A DNA stretch of 13,450 nucleotides from an uncultured beta proteobacterium (GTDB taxonomy: Bacteria > Pseudomonadota > Gammaproteobacteria > Burkholderiales > Burkholderiaceae): the NCBI GenBank assembly GCA_903835865.1, contig CAILON010000253.1:1-13450 (forward strand), written 5' to 3'. A model generated the notes under the pieces. The model did not search any database and had not been told where the DNA came from. It saw only the letters and a program-made list of their open reading frames with translations. Shown here piece by piece: positions 1 to 6,387 of the stretch. The first letter of the stretch is position 1; each line of letters opens with the position of its first letter. A program made the position numbers and the translations under genes.

Positions 1-1
1 A

Positions 2-169
2 AAAGAACTTCCTCTCATACAAGGGATCTCATCCATCTGGTATTGCGGTGCTTGGACCGGATTTGGATTTCATGAAGATGGATTGCGCTCTGGAGAATTG
101 GTGGCTGAGGCCTTATTAGAGAGTCTTCGCTCACCATTGAAAAACAGTCCTAAGCAAGATGCTCAATAA
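2..169 (+). CDS. FAD-dependent oxidoreductase (amine-oxidase-like, COG2907 type), C-terminal fragment
   Basis: This open frame enters from the left edge and ends at a TAA at 167-169, giving the last 55 residues of a protein that starts outside the window. The fragment contains [20 protein letters not shown] followed by a hydrophobic helix. That matches the C-terminal FAD-contacting segment of flavin amine-oxidase-like proteins (predicted NAD/FAD-binding protein, COG2907), which commonly precede DUF1365 and cyclopropane synthase-like genes. The TAA is followed immediately by the ATG of the DUF1365 gene, so the two are almost certainly translated from one mRNA. By family, a role in oxidising or desaturating membrane fatty acyl chains is plausible, but the substrate is not shown by the sequence. 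The FAD-binding N-terminus (GxGxxG) cannot be checked here. Confidence 0.82.
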   Translation, partial: KELPLIQGISSIWYCGAWTGFGFHEDGLRSGELVAEALLESLRSPLKNSPKQDAQ

Positions 170-955
170 ATGAATCAACCAAAGATTAATTTTGGCGTAG
201 TAAAACATCGCCGTTTTCGTCCGGCGAAAAATGCCTTTGGGTACGGAGTATTCACACTCTCTATCCCTATGCGTGCCAGGAGAACAAATCCCAAAATTCT
301 TAGCGAGTGCGGTCTTAATGACAATCGTCTAGGCCTGCTTTCCTTCTTCGATAAGGATCATGGGCAAGGTGAAGGCAATAGTCTGGCGTGGATTGAAAAA
401 CTATTGCATGAAAATCAGGTGCCTCATGTTGATGGTGAAATTTGGTTACAAACTTTTCCAAGAGTCCTAGCTTATGTCTTTAATCCTGTTAGCTTTTGGA
501 TCTGTACTCGTGCCAATGGGCAAGTACAAGCAGTACTAGCAGAAGTGAATAACACCTTTGGCGAGCGGCACTGTTATTTACTCCATAAAGATTCCGGCGA
601 GGTTCTGCATTCCGGGGAGACGCTGACAAGCAAAAAGGTATTTCATGTTTCCCCTTTCTGCGAGATCCGCGGGGACTACCATTTCCGCTTCTTATTTCCC
701 AACGAGAGCCATTCTGGTCGCCACTCTGTTTACCGTATTGAGCTCCATGAAGATGGTCGGCCTTTAATCAATACCAGCATTAGCGGTCAAAGCCGGCCAC
801 TCAATCGAGCCAATCTCTATTTGGCCTTTATCAGCTACCCCTTAATGAGCTTGGGCGTTATTTTCCGAATCCATTGGCAGGCATTGAAATTATGGCTAAA
901 AGGTGTACCCTTTAACTCAAAACCAAAACCACCTGAGTTAGAAGTTAGCCGATGA
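170..955 (+). CDS. DUF1365 family protein
   Basis: The 261-residue protein has the features of the DUF1365 family (COG3496). These are an N-terminal HRRFRPAKNAFGYGVF segment (residues 13-28), an acidic DHGQGEGNS loop near residues 63-71, a central FPRVLAYVFNPVSFW block near 96-109, an AEVNNTFGE motif near 124-132, and KVFHVSPF near 155-162. A hydrophobic segment near 218-232 could touch the membrane. The biochemical function is not established to my knowledge. The family is repeatedly encoded between an FAD oxidoreductase and a cyclopropane synthase-like methyltransferase, as here, so a role in fatty-acyl modification is inferred from context only. The start abuts the upstream stop (TAAATG) and has no strong ribosome site, which suggests coupled translation. 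The stop overlaps the next ATG as ATGA at 952-955. Confidence 0.88.
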   Translation: MNQPKINFGVVKHRRFRPAKNAFGYGVFTLSIPMRARRTNPKILSECGLNDNRLGLLSFFDKDHGQGEGNSLAWIEKLLHENQVPHVDGEIWLQTFPRVLAYVFNPVSFWICTRANGQVQAVLAEVNNTFGERHCYLLHKDSGEVLHSGETLTSKKVFHVSPFCEIRGDYHFRFLFPNESHSGRHSVYRIELHEDGRPLINTSISGQSRPLNRANLYLAFISYPLMSLGVIFRIHWQALKLWLKGVPFNSKPKPPELEVSR

Positions 956-2241
956 ATCGCCCTGGACAATCCTTGCTCTCTCGCCTGAATTTTGCTCGAC
1001 CTCAAGAGCGGTCATCGAGCCAATATCGTTTTAGTGTTGAAGCCCTATTACAACTTCTATCGCAGTTGCGTAGCGGCTACCTGAAAATTACTTTACCTAA
1101 CAATGAAAAAAAAGAGTTTGGCAATCCTTTAGACGCACTCCATGCAGAAATACAAATTTTGGATTGGTCAGTATTTAAGCAAGTCATGTCCCATGGTGAC
1201 ATTGGCTTTGCTGAAAGTTATATTCGCGGGCAATGGAACACTCCCGACTTGAAGGCTCTGCTAGAGCTCGCTATTCGTAATCGAACCATTCTGGAAAAAG
1301 CCATCTATGGAAACTGGTATGGCTCAATTTTTTATCGTGTCAAACATTGGTTACGAGATAACACTAGATCTGGTAGCCGTAAAAACATCCACGCGCACTA
1401 TGACTTAGGTAATGCCTTTTATACTTTGTGGCTTGACCCCACGATGAGTTATTCGAGCGCCTGGTTTTCAGAGGGCGATAAGCAATCCCTTGCAGAAGCA
1501 CAACGCGCAAAAATTGGGCGCATCCTCGACTCCATTGACCCTAAAGCAACTGACAAAATCCTAGAAATCGGCTGCGGTTGGGGCGGCGTTATGGAGGAAG
1601 CAGTGAGCAGCAATATTGCCATCACAGGCTTAACGCTTTCAACAGAACAAAAAGCTTTTGCTGAAGAGCGCTTAAAAAATATTCAAGCTTCTAGTGAAGG
1701 AGCTCCAACATTTGAGGTTCGTCTTCAAGACTATCGTGACTGCCAAGATCAATTTGATGGAATCGTCTCAGTAGAAATGTTTGAAGCCGTTGGAGAAAAG
1801 CATTGGCCAGAATATTTCCAAACTATTGCCAAGCGCCTCAAAGCTGGCCGCAAAGCTTGTATTCAAACCATTGTGATCGCCGAAGAACTGTTTGATCGCT
1901 ATCGACATAACACGGACTTTATTCAGCAATATGTGTTTCCTGGCGGAATGCTACCCTCACGCACCAGCTTCAGAGCCAGCGCTGCTCAAGCAGGCTTAAA
2001 GGTGGAAGCAGAATTTGCTTTTGGCTCAGATTACTCAAAAACACTGTGCATTTGGAGAGATAACTTCAATCAAAAACTGCAAGAAGTTCGGCAACTGGGT
2101 TTTGATGAAGCATTTATTCGACTTTGGAATTTTTACCTCATGTATTGCTCTGCCGGATTCTCAGAACGCAATATTGATGTTGTGCAATTTACATTGAGCC
2201 ATGAAACTTCTACACCTTCTACTGACGCTCTAAGCGCATGA
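952..2241 (+). CDS. Cyclopropane-fatty-acyl-phospholipid synthase-like SAM methyltransferase
   Basis: The 429-residue protein belongs to the cyclopropane synthase (Cfa/COG2230) family. Residues 145-172 hold the HAHYDLGN and MSYSSAWF family blocks. Residues 203-213 (ILEIGCGWGGV) are the AdoMet-binding glycine motif. EMFEAVGEKHW is near 275-285 and YVFPGGMLPS near 327-336. Compared from memory with E. coli Cfa, whose bicarbonate-site residues are C139, E239, H266, I268 and Y317, the Glu (278), Ile (307) and Tyr (361) positions are kept, but the Cys is Ser169 and the His is Gln305. The enzyme probably transfers a methyl or methylene group from AdoMet onto an unsaturated phospholipid acyl chain. 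The product could be a cyclopropane, a branched methyl or a furan-precursor acyl chain. It overlaps its neighbours on both sides by ATGA, which places it in the middle of the operon. I withhold the symbol cfa because of the altered site. Confidence 0.9.
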   Translation: MNRPGQSLLSRLNFARPQERSSSQYRFSVEALLQLLSQLRSGYLKITLPNNEKKEFGNPLDALHAEIQILDWSVFKQVMSHGDIGFAESYIRGQWNTPDLKALLELAIRNRTILEKAIYGNWYGSIFYRVKHWLRDNTRSGSRKNIHAHYDLGNAFYTLWLDPTMSYSSAWFSEGDKQSLAEAQRAKIGRILDSIDPKATDKILEIGCGWGGVMEEAVSSNIAITGLTLSTEQKAFAEERLKNIQASSEGAPTFEVRLQDYRDCQDQFDGIVSVEMFEAVGEKHWPEYFQTIAKRLKAGRKACIQTIVIAEELFDRYRHNTDFIQQYVFPGGMLPSRTSFRASAAQAGLKVEAEFAFGSDYSKTLCIWRDNFNQKLQEVRQLGFDEAFIRLWNFYLMYCSAGFSERNIDVVQFTLSHETSTPSTDALSA

Positions 2242-3014
2242 AGCAATTAGGCATTGATAGTTTCTCGGGCAAACGTGTTTGGATCATTGGTGCCTCCAGC
2301 GGCATCGGTGCAGCTTGCGCTCAAGCGCTACTCAATGCCGGCGCCAGGGTTGCACTCTCAAGTCGCCGGATAGAGCGCCTAGAGCAAATTGCTCACGCTA
2401 CAAAACCAGAACAGACCCTCATCCTGCCTGTTGATGTAACCGATAAGCAGCAAATTCATTCTGCCCATCAAAGCATTATGCAAACTTGGGGTGGTCTCGA
2501 TTTACTGCTTTTTGTATCAGGTGTGTACGTGCCCTTGCGTGCTGATGATTTTGATATCAAGGCTGCAGAGCAGACGATTGATGCCAATCTTTTAGGCCCT
2601 ATGAGGGCCGTAGCAGCTGTTCTACCCAATATGCTTGCTGAGCATTCTGGTCACATTGCCATTGTCGGCAGTGTCGCCGGTTATAGCGGCTTACCAAAAG
2701 CATTAGCCTATGGCCCCAGCAAGGCAGGCATTATTAATTTCTGTGAGACTTTGTATTACGACTTACTGCCCCTAGGGGTGAGTGTTCACATGATTTCACC
2801 AGGCTTTGTTGCCACCGAAGCAACCGCTCAGAATGATTTTGAAATGCCTGCATTAATTACTGCTGACCAAGCGGCTACTGAAATTTTGTCTGGCATTCAA
2901 AAAGGGGAGTTTGATATTCACTTTCCAAAACGGTTTTCAGGATTCTTAAAATTTCTCAGAATCCTGCCGTATCCACTGTACTTTTGGATTGTCCGCCGCT
3001 TTGTAAAAATTTAA
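2238..3014 (+). CDS. Short-chain dehydrogenase/reductase (SDR)
   Basis: The 258-residue protein is a classical SDR. It has the GASSGIG nucleotide-binding loop (18-24), Arg residues after the second strand (SSRR, 41-44) that favour NADP(H), a DVTD motif (66-69), Asn116 in the DANLLG block, Ser145, and the YGPSK catalytic pair Tyr158/Lys162. Length is typical of the family. The C-terminus (about 234-258) is rich in aromatic and basic residues (LPYPLYFWIVRRFVKI) and looks like a membrane-associating tail, fitting a lipid substrate. It is the last gene of the operon, starts by ATGA overlap with the methyltransferase, and ends in a hairpin shared with dsbA. The substrate is unknown. A role in reducing or oxidising an acyl intermediate made by the upstream enzymes is inferred from linkage. 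Confidence 0.9.
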   Translation: MKQLGIDSFSGKRVWIIGASSGIGAACAQALLNAGARVALSSRRIERLEQIAHATKPEQTLILPVDVTDKQQIHSAHQSIMQTWGGLDLLLFVSGVYVPLRADDFDIKAAEQTIDANLLGPMRAVAAVLPNMLAEHSGHIAIVGSVAGYSGLPKALAYGPSKAGIINFCETLYYDLLPLGVSVHMISPGFVATEATAQNDFEMPALITADQAATEILSGIQKGEFDIHFPKRFSGFLKFLRILPYPLYFWIVRRFVKI

Positions 3015-3044
3015 GTAGGCTTACTAAAAACGTAAGCTCTACTT
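3013..3044. terminator. Bidirectional hairpin terminator between SDR gene and dsbA
   Basis: The left arm AAGTAGGCTTAC (3013-3024) pairs with the right arm GTAAGCTCTACTT (3032-3044), giving a 12-base-pair stem with one bulged T and a 7-base loop. It lies between two convergent genes and contains the last two bases of the SDR stop codon and the whole dsbA stop codon. On the - strand the stem is followed by a short T run (complement of AAAAATTT at 3005-3012). On the + strand the tract after the stem is weak (TGTATTTAT). It probably serves both transcripts. Confidence 0.65.
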
Positions 3045-3683
3045 GTATTTATCTTTACGAATTTTTTCTTCGAGATAGTCCATTACAGTAATTGCTTTGG
3101 CTTTGGTACCAGCAATAGATGGTGAAGTAACATATTTGCCTTGCATCACAATTGTTGGCACACCATCAATACGATAAGCTTCGGTCAGCTGTTTTGCCGC
3201 GCGGGCTTTTGAAGTCACTGCAAAAGAACGATAGGTAGCTAAGAAAGTATTACGATCAATGCCTTGAGAAGCGGCCCAGTCGGCGATTTCTGCCTCCGTT
3301 AAGAGTCGCTTATTTTCTTTATGCATTGCGTACATCACTTTTTCATTTAGTGCGTCGCCTTTCCCCAGCGATTCAAGCGTATAGAAAAGCTGGCTATGTG
3401 GCATAAAATCATCCCGAAAAGCGACCGGCACCCTTTTGAATACAATATCTTTCGGCTGACGCTTGACCCAGCTACTCAGCTCTGGCTCAAAGTCGTAACA
3501 ATGGGGGCAGCCATACCAAAAGAACTCAATAACTTCTACTTTCCCTTTGGTTTCTACAGGCTGAGGAATTGGTAAAACCCGGTAATCAAAGCCTTCCTCA
3601 ATCTTTTGGCTTTGAGCATGGGTGAGTCCGCTTAAGCACAGCAAGGACAACGCGATAAAGATTCTTTTGCTAAATGAAATCAT
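3039..3683 (-). CDS. dsbA: Thiol:disulfide interchange protein DsbA
   Basis: The 214-residue protein begins with a signal peptide: basic start, hydrophobic core at about 8-20, and likely cleavage after THA at residue 23. The mature protein has a thioredoxin fold with the active site CPHC at residues 59-62 inside FFWYGCPHCYDFEP, which is the DsbA signature dipeptide Pro-His. The cis-proline loop is GVPTIV near 174-179. It should act in the periplasm, donating disulfides to secreted proteins and being reoxidised by DsbB, which is not in this window. Its ATG overlaps the TGA of the SPOR gene by 4 bases (ATGA), so it is translated downstream of argS and the SPOR gene. The stop lies inside the hairpin shared with the convergent SDR gene. 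Length and motifs are normal for the family. Confidence 0.95.
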   Translation of the reverse strand: MISFSKRIFIALSLLCLSGLTHAQSQKIEEGFDYRVLPIPQPVETKGKVEVIEFFWYGCPHCYDFEPELSSWVKRQPKDIVFKRVPVAFRDDFMPHSQLFYTLESLGKGDALNEKVMYAMHKENKRLLTEAEIADWAASQGIDRNTFLATYRSFAVTSKARAAKQLTEAYRIDGVPTIVMQGKYVTSPSIAGTKAKAITVMDYLEEKIRKDKYK

Positions 3684-4285
3684 GATTTACTAGTTTTAAT
3701 TAGGGTTGGTTTAATTCCCATGCCATTTAACTTATCGCGCACAGGATTGCTTTCTTCAGAGCTGGCATAAGGACCAACGCGAACTCGCCACAAAGTATTG
3801 CCTTCGCTAGTCACTTCACTTAATGAAGTCTGAATGCCTTGAATAGCTAAACTTGCTTTTTGCGCATCTGCATCAGCACGCTTTGTAAAAGCTCCAACTT
3901 GCAAATAATATTGAGCATCAGACTTTGCAGAAGCAGAGGGGCTTTCAGCTGACTTTTTGCTGTTGACTAAATCTCCAATAGGGTCAGCTGCAGGACTTGC
4001 GCTAGATTTGCCCTGCAGGGGCTTATTCAAATCCACTGCCTCAGTTGGACTAAGAGTCTCACCCTCAGCCGGAGGTGCAGCCGGCTTAATAATACTCAGC
4101 GGCAAATTAGGCGCACGAACGCCAGGTCTTTCTTGGGGGGTATTTTTAGAAAGATAAAAGGCAATCACAAAGGCGATACCTAAACCGGCACCCAGACCCA
4201 GAATAAAGCCCAAAATCGTACCGCCGTATTGAGCATCGCCACTTGCGGTTTTGATGAGGCTAGTTTGTTGATTCGGTTTTTTCAT
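3680..4285 (-). CDS. Membrane-anchored SPOR-domain protein (FtsN-like)
   Basis: The 201-residue protein has a short cytoplasmic N-terminus and one glycine-rich transmembrane helix at about residues 21-45. A Pro/Ala/Ser-rich, low-complexity periplasmic linker follows (about 48-122), then a C-terminal SPOR domain at about 124-199. The SPOR domain contains the typical YYLQVGAFTKRADAD start and WRVRVGPY block. SPOR domains bind septal peptidoglycan stripped of stem peptides, and this layout resembles FtsN, so a role in cell division or septal wall remodelling is likely. The ribosome site GAGGGA lies about 6 bases before the ATG. It sits 21 bases downstream of argS and overlaps dsbA by 4 bases. 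I do not call it ftsN because several SPOR proteins share this architecture. Confidence 0.88.
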   Translation of the reverse strand: MKKPNQQTSLIKTASGDAQYGGTILGFILGLGAGLGIAFVIAFYLSKNTPQERPGVRAPNLPLSIIKPAAPPAEGETLSPTEAVDLNKPLQGKSSASPAADPIGDLVNSKKSAESPSASAKSDAQYYLQVGAFTKRADADAQKASLAIQGIQTSLSEVTSEGNTLWRVRVGPYASSEESNPVRDKLNGMGIKPTLIKTSKS

Positions 4286-4306
4286 AATTCCCTCATCTTA
4301 CCGCTA

Positions 4307-6034
4307 CTACATCTTCGCTGGAGCGGATACCCCTAATAGCTTCAAACCATTTTGCAACACCTGGCGCGTTGCGGATAACAGCGCTAAACGAGCTAATTTT
4401 AAATTCTGATCATCTACCAAAACCCGATCAGCGTTATAGAAAGTATGGAAATCTCCAGCCAAATCACGCAAATAAAATGCCAAAGCATGAGGCGCTAAAT
4501 CTGCTGCGGCATCTGTCAACATCTCGGGGTACTCAGCCAAGCGCCTTAATAAATGATCTGAGGCTTTGCTATTAAGAAGCGATAAGTCTGCTGTTGCTAA
4601 ATCGGCAGTTTGCCCACCCCACTGCTGCAAGATCGAGCTAATCCGAGCATAAGCATATTGCACATAGAAAACGGGATTCTCGTCATTTTGCTGAAGTGCT
4701 AAGTCAATATCAAATACAAACTCAGTGTCAGCTTTGCGTGAAATCAAAAAGAATCGAACTGCATCACGTCCACGTTGAAGCGCCAACTCTTTTTCTGCGG
4801 GGGTCATTTCCGGAGTAACGCCTCCCGACCACTCAACCAAGTCTCTTACCGTGACATAAGAGCCAGCACGTTTTGAAATTTTTACTTCTTCGCCATGGCG
4901 CATCACTGTCACCATCTTGTGTAAAACATATTCAGGATAGGTCTTCGGAATTTCCCAGCCACGCTTTTGGGCCACGCCCTGTATGCCTGAGCGGACGCGG
5001 GCAATCGTGCCATGATGATCGCTGCCTTGAACGTTAATAACTTTTTCGAAGCCGCGACTCCACTTGCTTGCGTGGTATGCCACATCAGGAACAAAGTAGG
5101 TAAAGCTCCCATCCGATTTGCGCATGACTCGATCTTTGTCGTCTCCGTCATCCGTCGTCTTTAACCAGAGAGCACCTTCACCTTCGTAGGTTTTACCAAT
5201 GCTTTGTAAATCGGCCACGATTTGCGCAACACTACCGTCGGTATACAAAGAAGACTCTAAGTAATAGCAATCAAATTTCACGCCGAAAGTTTTTAAATCA
5301 ATATCTTGCTCGTTACGTAAATAAGCAACTGCAAATAGGCGAATTGCCTCTAGATCATCTTGATATTTTTCAGAAGACTTAAAAGCAGTGGCGATCTCTG
5401 CAATGTATTCACCGTTATAAGCTTGTTCAGGCCATGATGCATCACCGGGCTTTAAGCCCTTTAAACGTGCCTGTACAGATAAGGCGAGGTTAGCAATTTG
5501 TACGCCTGCATCGTTGTAATAAAACTCTCGATGTACTTTGATGCCTTGAGTTGCCAAGAGATTAGCTAAGGCATCCCCTAAAGCTGCCTGCCTGCCATGG
5601 CCAACGTGTAATGGGCCAGTAGGGTTTGCCGAAACAAACTCAATCATGGCGCTAGCGACAGGTCCCTGACCACTTGGAAGCTCTCCAAACTGAGGGCCTG
5701 CCGATAAAATTTCTTCGACTACTGCAGTTTTAGCTACATTACTGAGGCGAAAGTTGATAAACCCAGGACCAGCAATTTCACATGAAGCAATTAGCTGGTC
5801 AAAGCCCGGCTGCTTTTGCAAACGATCTACCAGACTCTGCGCCAATTCCCTTGGATTTAATTTCCAAGCTTTAGAAAGCTGCAGGGCAATATTGCAGGCC
5901 ACGTCACCATGGTCTACTGCCTTTGGGCGCTCTAGACGAGGCTGCGGCACATCGCCTAAGTCTCGCTCTTGCGCTAACTCCTGTAATGCTCTTCCGAGCA
6001 TCTCAATTAATCGATTTTTATTAGTCAACAACAT
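4307..6034 (-). CDS. argS: Arginyl-tRNA synthetase
   Basis: The 575-residue class I enzyme charges tRNA-Arg with arginine in the cytoplasm. The N-terminal tRNA-binding (Add-1) domain occupies about residues 1-95. The catalytic core carries [18 protein letters not shown] (132-149), whose HVGH is the HIGH motif, and KISKR (385-389), the KMSKS equivalent. The C-terminal anticodon-binding helical domain runs from about 445 and ends in the family-typical GVSAPAKM. Many ArgRS enzymes lack the KMSK lysine and have a compensating Lys before HIGH. This one has TG at that place and keeps KISK, so it is of the canonical-KMSK type. The start is the first ATG after the divergent DUF1840 gene, and no strong ribosome site is visible before it. 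It heads a - strand operon with the SPOR gene and dsbA. Confidence 0.97.
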   Translation of the reverse strand: MLLTNKNRLIEMLGRALQELAQERDLGDVPQPRLERPKAVDHGDVACNIALQLSKAWKLNPRELAQSLVDRLQKQPGFDQLIASCEIAGPGFINFRLSNVAKTAVVEEILSAGPQFGELPSGQGPVASAMIEFVSANPTGPLHVGHGRQAALGDALANLLATQGIKVHREFYYNDAGVQIANLALSVQARLKGLKPGDASWPEQAYNGEYIAEIATAFKSSEKYQDDLEAIRLFAVAYLRNEQDIDLKTFGVKFDCYYLESSLYTDGSVAQIVADLQSIGKTYEGEGALWLKTTDDGDDKDRVMRKSDGSFTYFVPDVAYHASKWSRGFEKVINVQGSDHHGTIARVRSGIQGVAQKRGWEIPKTYPEYVLHKMVTVMRHGEEVKISKRAGSYVTVRDLVEWSGGVTPEMTPAEKELALQRGRDAVRFFLISRKADTEFVFDIDLALQQNDENPVFYVQYAYARISSILQQWGGQTADLATADLSLLNSKASDHLLRRLAEYPEMLTDAAADLAPHALAFYLRDLAGDFHTFYNADRVLVDDQNLKLARLALLSATRQVLQNGLKLLGVSAPAKM

Positions 6035-6069
6035 AGAATAGTGAGTTTATCAGGTGGTAAGCTATCGAA

Positions 6070-6387
6070 ATGATCTATCAATTTCGCTCAAAAGCAGGTC
6101 CAGACGTCATCATGCTGGCTGATCTGACCCTGCGAATTTTTGATATCTTGGGGCGCCCCATTGAGCCTAGGGGAGTTTTGACAGTGGAGAAGCTGCCCGC
6201 CCACATTAATGCCCTAGAAACAGCCATTTTAAAAGACCTCGAAGAGCGATCACAAGTCAAGAATGGGGCCGATGAACCAAAGAGCCAGTCCAAATTAGCG
6301 GACCGTCTTGGCCAAAGAGCCTATCCATTTCTTGAGCTGATGAAGCAAAGTAATGCCAAAGGTGAGCCCGTAATATGGGGTGTTTAA
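6070..6387 (+). CDS. DUF1840 domain protein
   Basis: The 105-residue protein starts [16 protein letters not shown], which matches the opening of the DUF1840 family. A hydrophobic strand/helix ([10 protein letters not shown]), a proline-containing linker and a helix ([20 protein letters not shown]) follow. The C-terminal third is a more variable charged stretch ending in PVIWGV. Function is unknown. The family is found mainly in beta- and gammaproteobacteria as a small cytoplasmic protein. A stop codon in frame at 6058-6060 makes the ATG at 6070 the first possible one. AGGTGG at 6052-6057 is a ribosome site with a rather long spacing of 12 bases. It is divergent from argS across only 35 bases, so the promoters of the two must overlap each other's leader or coding sequence. 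Its stop overlaps the - strand metH stop by 4 bases. Confidence 0.82.
   Translation: MIYQFRSKAGPDVIMLADLTLRIFDILGRPIEPRGVLTVEKLPAHINALETAILKDLEERSQVKNGADEPKSQSKLADRLGQRAYPFLELMKQSNAKGEPVIWGV

Noticed and set aside
3957..4157. 66-codon open frame on the + strand
   Set aside because: It is antisense to the low-complexity linker of the SPOR protein. The apparent composition follows from the Pro/Ala/Ser codons on the other strand.
5754..6041. 95-codon open frame on the + strand upstream of the DUF1840 gene
   Set aside because: It is antisense to the argS N-terminus, has no ribosome site or homologous motif, and the argS motifs are intact across it.
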